Origin: Cyclobacteriaceae bacterium
GTDB taxonomy: Bacteria > Bacteroidota > Bacteroidia > Cytophagales > Cyclobacteriaceae
NCBI GenBank assembly: GCA_020832305.1
Contig: JAFIEV010000019.1
Span: forward strand, 1 to 64,000
Direction: 5' to 3'
Length of the DNA stretch: 64,000 bases
In this document: positions 53,564 through 61,842 of the stretch, piece by piece
Position numbering within the stretch: the stretch's first letter is position 1
Layout of the letters: each line of letters begins with the position of its first letter
The notes under the pieces: model-generated
Told to the model about the DNA's origin: nothing
Databases searched by the model: none
The model's input: the letters and a program-made list of their open reading frames with translations, nothing else
Made by a program: the position numbers and the translations under genes

Positions 53564-55153
53564 ATGAATATAAAAATGAAATTCCCCTATATACGTTTGG
53601 TTTTAAGTATCTTTTTTCTCCTGTTTTTGCTTTCGTGCAAGCAAAGCAAGAATAATATGGAAAATAATATTGAAAGGCCAAATATTATTGTAATTCTTGC
53701 AGATGATATGGGTTTTTCAGATTTAGGTTGTACCGGTGCTGAAATTGCTACACCTAACCTTGATAACATGGCAGAAAATGGAATTCTTTTTACTAATTTT
53801 TATAATAGCTCAAGATGTTGTCCTTCACGTGCGAGCCTGCTTACCGGACTTTATCAACACCGCGCCGGAGTAGGTCACATGGTCGGTAACCTGGGCTATC
53901 TTGAGTATCAGGGCTTTTTGAGAAAAGATTGCTTAACCATAGCCGAAGCTCTGCAGCACACAGGATATAATACCATTATGACAGGTAAATGGCATGTGGG
54001 TGATGCGCCTGAGCACTGGCCAAATCAAAGAGGCTTTCAGGATTTTTATGGAATCCCGGCCGGAGGCGGATTGTATTTTTACCCTTCAAAGTTTCTTGAC
54101 AGACCTATTTATAAAAATGAAAAACAGATATTTCCGGATGAAAAAAATTTTTATTCCACAGATGCATTTACTTCTGAGGCTATTGAATTTATAAAAAAGT
54201 CCGTTGAAGAAGATAAACCTTTTTTTGCCTATATCGCCCACATTGCTCCCCATTATCCTTTGCAAGCATTGCCACAGGACATTCAAAAATATAAAGGTAA
54301 ATATGACGAAGGATATGAGGCTATCAGAAATAAAAGATTTGAAAAGCAAGTAAAAATGGGTCTTTTTGATCGGGAGACGAAACTGAGTGATGCGTCGTTT
54401 CCTCCTTGGGAAACGATGAATGACCAACATATAGAGGCCCGGAAAATGGAAGTGTATGCTGCCCAGGTCGACCGACTCGATCAAAATATTGGAGTGCTTG
54501 TAAATGCCTTGAAAAAATTAAAAATACTTGATAATACCATTATCTGTTTTCTTTCTGATAATGGAGCTTGTGCGGAAGAAGTTAATCGATCACCCGGGGA
54601 GGAATTAGGCACAGCCAATTCATTTGTAGCCTATGGAGAACAATGGGCGAAAGTTAGTAATACTCCCTATCGTCTTTATAAAAGCAGGGCCCACGAAGGC
54701 GGCATTATTACACCTATGATCATACAATGGCCTAAGGGTATAGCAAAAACCGGACATATTGATCGGACCCCGGTTCATATTATAGATATTATGCCTACTT
54801 TTCTCGAGTTGGCTGGAACAGATATTTCTAAAATTATTGATGGTAATGATTTACTTATGCCAGATGGTTCCAGCTTTGCTGATTTATTGTCAGGGAAACC
54901 ACTGAAAAGGCCTGAAAATTATTATTGGGAACATCAGGGGAATCAGGCTATAAGGGTCAACGACCTTAAACTTGTGAAAAAACATGCTGAAGATTGGGAA
55001 TTGTATGATTTGAAAAATGATCCAACAGAATTGAATGATCTGGTCAACCAGAGACCTTCTCAAAAAGATAGTCTCGAAATATTATGGTCTAATTGGGCAA
55101 GTGAATATGGCGTCAGAAATTGGCCGGTAAAAAAAAATATCGTGCCTCAATAA
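53564..55153 (+). CDS. arylsulfatase-type sulfatase, lipoprotein (paralogue of 47916-49409)
   Basis: A 529-residue sulfatase with lipobox (LFLLSC, Cys-25); Met-5 is an alternative start. The motif CCPSR (Cys-85) lies in RCCPSRASLLTG. GKWHVGDAPEHWPNQRGFQDF and SDNGACAEEVNRSPGEELG match the sulfatase at 47916 closely. The pair probably arose by duplication and now cleave sulfate at different positions or linkages. Confidence 0.9.
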   Translation: MNIKMKFPYIRLVLSIFFLLFLLSCKQSKNNMENNIERPNIIVILADDMGFSDLGCTGAEIATPNLDNMAENGILFTNFYNSSRCCPSRASLLTGLYQHRAGVGHMVGNLGYLEYQGFLRKDCLTIAEALQHTGYNTIMTGKWHVGDAPEHWPNQRGFQDFYGIPAGGGLYFYPSKFLDRPIYKNEKQIFPDEKNFYSTDAFTSEAIEFIKKSVEEDKPFFAYIAHIAPHYPLQALPQDIQKYKGKYDEGYEAIRNKRFEKQVKMGLFDRETKLSDASFPPWETMNDQHIEARKMEVYAAQVDRLDQNIGVLVNALKKLKILDNTIICFLSDNGACAEEVNRSPGEELGTANSFVAYGEQWAKVSNTPYRLYKSRAHEGGIITPMIIQWPKGIAKTGHIDRTPVHIIDIMPTFLELAGTDISKIIDGNDLLMPDGSSFADLLSGKPLKRPENYYWEHQGNQAIRVNDLKLVKKHAEDWELYDLKNDPTELNDLVNQRPSQKDSLEILWSNWASEYGVRNWPVKKNIVPQ

Positions 55154-55215
55154 AAATAGATGTAAAGGAGCTTGATAAACAAGACGAATCAACTAAATAA
55201 TAAATAATTTAACCT

Positions 55216-56619
55216 ATGAAAAAATCACTTTTACTCATTCCCATACTCTTCATTTTATTTTCTGCCTGTGAGCAGGAAAAGGAGCAACCCAATATAGTAT
55301 GGATGATCGCTGAAGATTTTTCTCCCGACCTGGCTTGCTATGGACATCCTATTGTACATTCGCCCAATCTCGATAAACTGGCGGCCCAGGGTATCCGTTT
55401 TAATAATGCCTTTGCCTCGGCGCCGGTTTGCTCATCAGCCCGTTCGGGATTTATCACGGGAATGTATCAAACCGCTATTGGCGCCGATCAGCACGATACC
55501 ATGGAAAAAAATAAATTGCCTCTTCCGCAAGGGGTGAAAACCTTGCCGGATTATTTTCATGATGCAGGGTATTTTGTAGATTTCAATGGCAAAACACACT
55601 TCAATTTTAAATATACAGGTGAGGGTGTTAAAGACAGGAACATAACTGACCGGGAACCCGGACAACCATTTTTTCTGGTTTTGCAAACCCATCATACCCA
55701 CAGGGTATTTAAAAGAGATACTTTACGCCCCATAGACCCTGCCATCGTGGAAATTCCGGAATGTTATCCCGATCATGAAATCACCCGTCGTGACTGGGCA
55801 AATTATCTTGAAGATACACAGCTCCTCGACCGATGGGTGGGACAACAAATGGCCTGGCTTGAAGAAAACCAATTACTGAACAATACCATTGTGGTATTCT
55901 TTGGTGACCACGGGCGTCCGCATGTTCGTGGCAAGCAATTTTTGTATGATGAAGGCCTCAGGGTGCCCCTGATCATAACCCGTTTTGGTAAAAATGCCAA
56001 GGTACAAGTGGTCGAAGAGTTGGTAAGTCTTATAGATCTTGCACCCACCATGTTGCAGGCCGCTGGTTTAAAAGTACCTGATCATATGCATGGCATCGAT
56101 ATTTTAAAACCCGTTGAAAGAGATCATGTATTCGCCAGCCGTTCGAGAAATGGTGATGCCATCGACAAAATACGAAGCCTGAGAACTAAGGACTATCTGT
56201 TCATCAAAAATTATATGCCGCATGTTCCCTGGATGCAGCTTTCTTCCTATAAAAGAACACAATATCCGGTGTATACACTTTTAAAGGTATTGGATGAGAG
56301 GAATGAGCTTACAGAGACGGCTCAATATTTTATGTCTCCGACCAAGCCGGTCTACGAATTGTATTACATTCCAGATGACCCTCATCAGGTGAACAACCTT
56401 GCAGAAAAACATCCAGAAAAAGTGCAGGAATTTGAGGCCATGCTTGAAAAATGGCGCCATAACACCCATGATTATTTCGAAGATCCGGATTTGCCAGACC
56501 TGGTAAACATGCTGGCCTCCAAAAGAAAAGCCGTTGACCAGTGGAATCAAAGGGCTGGACTCGACATAAATGCATCTGACGAAGAAGTATTAGAGGCCTG
56601 GAGAAAAATATTGTTTTAA
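55216..56619 (+). CDS. sulfatase with CSSAR active-site motif, lipoprotein
   Basis: A 467-residue sulfatase with lipobox (ILFSAC, Cys-18). The formylglycine site is CSSAR (Cys-72) in PVCSSARSGFITGMYQTAIGA; Ser replaces the usual Pro at the third position. Related bacterial sulfatases with CST or CSA at this place are common, so it is probably active. FGDHGRPHVRGKQFLYDEGLRVPLI is an intact active-site block. It lies 62 bp after the previous sulfatase gene. Confidence 0.87.
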   Translation: MKKSLLLIPILFILFSACEQEKEQPNIVWMIAEDFSPDLACYGHPIVHSPNLDKLAAQGIRFNNAFASAPVCSSARSGFITGMYQTAIGADQHDTMEKNKLPLPQGVKTLPDYFHDAGYFVDFNGKTHFNFKYTGEGVKDRNITDREPGQPFFLVLQTHHTHRVFKRDTLRPIDPAIVEIPECYPDHEITRRDWANYLEDTQLLDRWVGQQMAWLEENQLLNNTIVVFFGDHGRPHVRGKQFLYDEGLRVPLIITRFGKNAKVQVVEELVSLIDLAPTMLQAAGLKVPDHMHGIDILKPVERDHVFASRSRNGDAIDKIRSLRTKDYLFIKNYMPHVPWMQLSSYKRTQYPVYTLLKVLDERNELTETAQYFMSPTKPVYELYYIPDDPHQVNNLAEKHPEKVQEFEAMLEKWRHNTHDYFEDPDLPDLVNMLASKRKAVDQWNQRAGLDINASDEEVLEAWRKILF

Positions 56620-56651
56620 GGCAACTCATTTACATAAGTTGTTGATTATAA

Positions 56652-59519
56652 ATGTATAACCTGATAGCGATGAAAGTGTATTTTTTTGAAAAGCTGCTAT
56701 TTTTTGTCTGCCTTGTCATTCTTATTGCTTGTCAGCCGAAACAGGATGCCTTCGAAGTAAATGAGCGCGGGGAATTGATTATTTCCAATGATAATGGCCA
56801 ATATTTTTTCAAACCCGAATTTATTGTTTTATACAACGAAGAAAATCCCGTGCCTGCTATGCGCCCCGGGGATGTTGAAAATGTTCTGTACAATATCATA
56901 ACCTGGCAGGGGGTTAAAACTGAAGAGCAGTTGCGTAAACCGGAAGGTCGGGATGATCAGGAATTTGGTGATGGATTTGATGACAGGATTTTGGATGCAG
57001 GGGTCTCCGAGCGCACTTTCAATCTCTTTAATGCCGGCCATATTCAAGCGTATAGCTTTGATAAGGTTGTGAAAAGTGGAAACCTTTATACCTTGCATTT
57101 TAGGGAAGAAGACTTGGGTCAATTGAAGGTTTCGATAGAAACATCGGGAATGAAACCCATAATGCATCTGGAATTTACCCCTGCCCGGGATGGCTATTTT
57201 TCCATAGGCTACGTAGGGGCACCAAAATCTGCCATTGAAGAAGCAGATGAAATCTGGCAGCCTATGATCTGGCAGGAAAAAAGATTACCAGAGTCTTCTT
57301 TTATGACCATGGCATTCAGATGTCCCTTACCTACCACCATGCTAAGCCTGAAGGGTACTTCCATTGGTGTTTTGGCTCACCCCGAGGAGTTTCCTTTTGA
57401 TCCCTTGCCCACCATGGAAAACAGCCGCTTTGGTGTGGCCGTGAGAAATCTGAGTGGAGAAGCACAACCCTTGTTGTTTGCGCCAGTGCTGGGAGGGCAG
57501 GAATCCTACAGAAAAAATGGAGAAACCTATACTTTTAAAATGATGCCCTGGGCCATTGCCGGAGACCTGCGGGATGCTTATGAACAGTTGTCAACAGAAG
57601 TTTATGGATTCAGGGATTATCGCAAAAATGATATCGCTTCATTGAATGAAACCTTTGAAAATATTGTGAATTACGGCATGAGTGAGTATGCCTGGTTTCT
57701 CGACAGCCTCAAAGGTTGTGCCTATTCTACAGATGTGCCGGGTGCCGTAAAGAATGTTTCAAGTCTCCATCCTTTGCAACTGGCCATGGTGATGGACGAT
57801 CAGGATATGTATGACCAACGGGCCTATCCGATTTTGGAATATATGCTTTCCCGTGAGAAATTTTTGTTTAGTCTCGACCCGGAACAAAGGATACAATATC
57901 CATCCAGAAATTTGCATGGTCCTATTGCACCGATCACCGAATTGGCCGCCCTTCACCGAATCACAAGGGAAGCCAACCCTTACCTTATCGATATGGCAAA
58001 GTCTGAATTTCAGACCAGCCGCATCAGAAATCTGGATGTGGTAGAGCAGGGAGATCACTGGAGAAATGCGCTGGCCATCTATCATGCCTCAGGGGATGAA
58101 AAATTCAAAGCACTTGCGAAACAAGGCCTGGCAGATTATTATGAAAATAGGGTGGATGCTCCCGCTATGGATTTCAGCGACCCTGAAAGCGGAGGTTTTT
58201 TCTTCTGGACAGGCTTTACCCCACGATGGATTGATTTATTTGAAAGTTATGAACGTCTTGGGGATGAAGAATATCTGAAGGCAGCACATCAGGGAGCCAG
58301 GTCATATACCATGTTTTGCTGGATGAGCCCTGGCATTCCCGATGATAGCATCCTTGTGAACAAAGGAGGTAAAGCTCCCTGGTACTGGTACCTTAAGTCT
58401 AAAGGACATTCACAAATGTTTTTTCCTGAAGAATGGGCGCCCGCCTGGCGACTTTCTGAAATCGGACTTACCCCGGAATCCAGTGGTACCTGCCAGGGAC
58501 ACAGGGCTATTTTTATGGCCAACTATGCGCCATGGATGCTGCGTATTGGTTACCTTACCGGTGATGAATTCCTGAAAAATGTAGCAAAAGCTGCCATTAT
58601 CGGCAGATATCGCAATTTCCCGGGCTATCATATCAACACAGCCCGCACTACCGCATACGAAAAATATGATTATCCTCTTCGGCCCCACAAAGAACTCAGC
58701 GTCAACTCTTTTCATTATAACCACATCCTGCCCATGGCGGTGATGTTGCTGGATTACCTGATCACCGATGCCGAAGTACGGTCTGAAGGAGCCATACAAT
58801 TCCCTTCAGAATATATAGAAGCCTATGCGTATTTGCAAAATAAGTATTATGGCCACAAAAAGGGAGTATTTTATGGTGACTCTGTCTGGTTATGGATGCC
58901 ACAACAACTACTCCAATTATCCTCAAAAGAAATCAACTACATCTCAGCCAGAAGCGATGATCAATTGATGATTTCATTAATGAATCAAAGTCCTGAAGAT
59001 ATAAAGCTGAATTTGAGTATAAATGAAAAAATAGTACCAGAGGTCAGCGGAAAAAGTTTTCAGGTTGAGCTTATAGGTAACAAGCATAAAATACAGCCAG
59101 GGCAATTGCAAAATGGTTCAATAGAATTATTGGTTCCTGCCCATGGGACAGTATCGTTCAAAATTAAAGATTTGAAGGTAAAGGCAGATTTTCAGGAAAG
59201 TATCCTGGCCCGGGCCGATGTTTGGTCAAATGCCTATGCAGAGCTGAAGCCTGGAAATACAAGAGCTATGATTTTGAACATCGGGAAATTGACCACCAAT
59301 GCCTATGTGTATCTGAGAGATAATGATCAACAATGGAAAGAAGTGACCCTTAGGTATAAAAATGCCAGGGGCGAAACATTGGAGGCCTTTGATAACAATT
59401 TTCCATTCGAATTCACTGTGCCGCTGGATCAAAATGCAGATTTATTTGAATTTCAAATTCTCTTAAAAGACCTGCAGGGAAAGTCCACAATATCTGAATG
59501 GTACAAACTCAATAAATAG
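56652..59519 (+). CDS. large lipoprotein, putative carbohydrate-active enzyme (paralogue of 37146-40046)
   Basis: A 955-residue lipoprotein (lipobox VILIAC; Met-7 at 56670 is an alternative start). It is full-length similar to the 966-residue protein at 37146-40046. Shared blocks include YSTDVPGAVKNVSSLHPLQL, GARSYTMFCWMSPGIP, GLTPESSGTCQGHRAIFM and RYRNFPGYHINTARTTAYEK. The family was not recognised. The strictly shared Arg, Tyr, His and Glu in the last two blocks are candidates for the active site. Base use here is less A+T-rich than in the paralogue. Confidence 0.72.
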   Translation: MYNLIAMKVYFFEKLLFFVCLVILIACQPKQDAFEVNERGELIISNDNGQYFFKPEFIVLYNEENPVPAMRPGDVENVLYNIITWQGVKTEEQLRKPEGRDDQEFGDGFDDRILDAGVSERTFNLFNAGHIQAYSFDKVVKSGNLYTLHFREEDLGQLKVSIETSGMKPIMHLEFTPARDGYFSIGYVGAPKSAIEEADEIWQPMIWQEKRLPESSFMTMAFRCPLPTTMLSLKGTSIGVLAHPEEFPFDPLPTMENSRFGVAVRNLSGEAQPLLFAPVLGGQESYRKNGETYTFKMMPWAIAGDLRDAYEQLSTEVYGFRDYRKNDIASLNETFENIVNYGMSEYAWFLDSLKGCAYSTDVPGAVKNVSSLHPLQLAMVMDDQDMYDQRAYPILEYMLSREKFLFSLDPEQRIQYPSRNLHGPIAPITELAALHRITREANPYLIDMAKSEFQTSRIRNLDVVEQGDHWRNALAIYHASGDEKFKALAKQGLADYYENRVDAPAMDFSDPESGGFFFWTGFTPRWIDLFESYERLGDEEYLKAAHQGARSYTMFCWMSPGIPDDSILVNKGGKAPWYWYLKSKGHSQMFFPEEWAPAWRLSEIGLTPESSGTCQGHRAIFMANYAPWMLRIGYLTGDEFLKNVAKAAIIGRYRNFPGYHINTARTTAYEKYDYPLRPHKELSVNSFHYNHILPMAVMLLDYLITDAEVRSEGAIQFPSEYIEAYAYLQNKYYGHKKGVFYGDSVWLWMPQQLLQLSSKEINYISARSDDQLMISLMNQSPEDIKLNLSINEKIVPEVSGKSFQVELIGNKHKIQPGQLQNGSIELLVPAHGTVSFKIKDLKVKADFQESILARADVWSNAYAELKPGNTRAMILNIGKLTTNAYVYLRDNDQQWKEVTLRYKNARGETLEAFDNNFPFEFTVPLDQNADLFEFQILLKDLQGKSTISEWYKLNK

Positions 59520-59562
59520 ACATGATTTGAAAGTAATTTTTTAATAATCTTATTGGATCTAT

Positions 59563-61839
59563 ATGGCAGTCATAAAGCAAAATTATATCATAATCATATT
59601 ATTGGTAATCCTCGGATGCTCAAATGATCAGACATTGCTTATAAAGAATGAGAATATAGAAGTCAGAATATACAAAGATGGACTGAAATTGGAATTTAAG
59701 GACGCTACAGGAAAAGACTATTTGGTCCGTCATACTGAAGCTGGTTTAAATTTTGGGATAGGGGATTCATCACCATCCGGAGAAGTTAAAGTGCTCAACA
59801 TTATTGATAAAACCAATAACAGCATAACACTTTTAGCTGAGAATAATGTTAAAGAACAGCTCATCGTAAATTATACATTATTCAATAATAGCGTAAGAAT
59901 AAAGGCAGGTTTTAAAGATCAACAAGATAAGGGAATTATTGATGTAAAGACTGCTCCTTCTTATCCGGCATATGGTCTCGGGGATCATGGCAGCTATGGT
60001 AGTTCGACCAATATATTTGGCATTCAAAACGATTCCTTAATCAATAAACCCTGGCTTAGGTATAATGCCAATCATTTTAGATTTGTATCTAATTTTTCGG
60101 TTTTTCCGTCTCAAAAATTTGCTCAGGTTCTATTTGAAAATGGATTAAAAAGAATTTCAATTGACTCGGCAGAAAATAGAATGGGCGCTGCTAATGTCAA
60201 TGAAATTACTGCCTATTATTTTTTTGGTGACATAAAGCAAATTTATTATTCCTATAAACAGGCAAAAGAAAGAGAAGAATATAAAGATTATTTACCTAAG
60301 CCGGAATTTTTTGAGTTGGGATATGAAGCTTTTGGCTCTTTGGGATGGAACACAAATCAGCAAAGTGTGACTGAAGATTTAAAAAAATACCTTGCCCTGT
60401 CATATCCCATAAAGTGGGCCGTAATCGGATCAGGTTTTTGGAAAGGAGAAAGGAGATCTCCATTGGAAGGATCTACAACTAGTTTCGGGATGTGGGATAA
60501 TGAATTTGAACCCGGAAGAAATGATGGTTTTCCAAACCCCCGATATCCGGATGTAGAAGGACTTAAAAACTTTTTTAAAAGCAACCAAATTAAATTCCTG
60601 ATTGGTTTGCGGACTAATTTTAAAGCTTTACCTGACAATGGAGGGTATTATAATGAAAGTAATGATGGTTTGTATACCATCGAAGGATTGCACAAGGGGT
60701 ATTTTATTAAAGACACTTCGAATGTAGCACAAACGTATAAGGTTAATTTTCCGCAGGGTAAAGTTCATTTATTGGAGACAAACAATAAGGAGGCATTAGA
60801 ATGGTATTATAATGGTTTCAGGAAATGGGATGTAGATGGGTACAAGGAAGATTTAATGTTTCATGATGGTGTGAGACTAAATAATGACGCCAAGGTAAAT
60901 AAGATGAATGAACTGATGATGGAAAATGGAGAAATGGTAATGGTAAGAAATGCTGCATTTTCTGTTCCTGGTGATATTTTAAGGCTTGAAGATACAAAAT
61001 ATGGTTTTAATCAGGACCGAACCCTGATAAATGCGCTTTCATACGCAGCTTCCGGAGTTGGGAATATTTATCCGGATATTGTTGCTGGTAAATATTTAAA
61101 AAATCCATTGACAGAAGATGAGAAATTATACTTTGTAAGAAATGCTGTTTTTGGTGCCTTAGCCCCTTCAATGGCAATGGGTCATGGCCCATGGCACCTT
61201 TTGAATGAAAAGTATGAACGAACTGTAAAAAAAGCAGTTGATTTTTTTGATATGCTTGTTCCTTATAAATACAGTGAAATTATCAAGGGATACAATGAAG
61301 GTTTTCCATTTGCTTTTACACCTCTTCCCATTGCCTTTCCTGAAGATAGTAATACATATAATTTAGCTGATACAACACATAGACAATATTCATGGATGAT
61401 TGGGGAATCTTTATTGGCCGTTCCATTATTTGGTAATGATTACGCCAATTCTGATACAAGAAATATTTATCTTCCTGAAGGCAAATGGATGGATTTTGAA
61501 ACATTTGAAGTATTCAATGGACCTGTATTTCTTAAAGATTACCAACTACCACTTGACAAAATCCCGGTATTTATAGGAGGCAAGGGTATATTTATTTGCA
61601 GAGAAAATGAGCGCTTATACGCAGTATTTTATCCCGGCATTCCTGATAAACAAACTGAGTATCTGTTTTACCATTCCCCAACCATGCAATCCTCATTTAA
61701 CATTTCTGAAATTCAAAATAAGGACAATGTTAAAGTTAGGGAAAATACTTCTGGTGAAGTGATTTCTTTTGAGAAAATCAATGGGAATGGAATAAAATTC
61801 AACATCGAACCAGGAGGTAATTATGTAATTTATGAATAG
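59563..61839 (+). CDS. GH31-family alpha-glycosidase, lipoprotein
   Basis: A 758-residue lipoprotein (lipobox VILGC, Cys-19). The GH31 catalytic region is KWDVDGYKEDLMFHD, where Asp of KED is the likely nucleophile; the end of the barrel is followed by LPLDKIPVFIGGKGIF, typical for the family. GH31 includes alpha-glucosidases, alpha-xylosidases and sulfoquinovosidases; the specificity cannot be read here. It is more A+T-rich than its neighbours. The next gene starts 3 bp after its stop. Confidence 0.82.
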   Translation: MAVIKQNYIIIILLVILGCSNDQTLLIKNENIEVRIYKDGLKLEFKDATGKDYLVRHTEAGLNFGIGDSSPSGEVKVLNIIDKTNNSITLLAENNVKEQLIVNYTLFNNSVRIKAGFKDQQDKGIIDVKTAPSYPAYGLGDHGSYGSSTNIFGIQNDSLINKPWLRYNANHFRFVSNFSVFPSQKFAQVLFENGLKRISIDSAENRMGAANVNEITAYYFFGDIKQIYYSYKQAKEREEYKDYLPKPEFFELGYEAFGSLGWNTNQQSVTEDLKKYLALSYPIKWAVIGSGFWKGERRSPLEGSTTSFGMWDNEFEPGRNDGFPNPRYPDVEGLKNFFKSNQIKFLIGLRTNFKALPDNGGYYNESNDGLYTIEGLHKGYFIKDTSNVAQTYKVNFPQGKVHLLETNNKEALEWYYNGFRKWDVDGYKEDLMFHDGVRLNNDAKVNKMNELMMENGEMVMVRNAAFSVPGDILRLEDTKYGFNQDRTLINALSYAASGVGNIYPDIVAGKYLKNPLTEDEKLYFVRNAVFGALAPSMAMGHGPWHLLNEKYERTVKKAVDFFDMLVPYKYSEIIKGYNEGFPFAFTPLPIAFPEDSNTYNLADTTHRQYSWMIGESLLAVPLFGNDYANSDTRNIYLPEGKWMDFETFEVFNGPVFLKDYQLPLDKIPVFIGGKGIFICRENERLYAVFYPGIPDKQTEYLFYHSPTMQSSFNISEIQNKDNVKVRENTSGEVISFEKINGNGIKFNIEPGGNYVIYE

Positions 61840-61842
61840 AGA

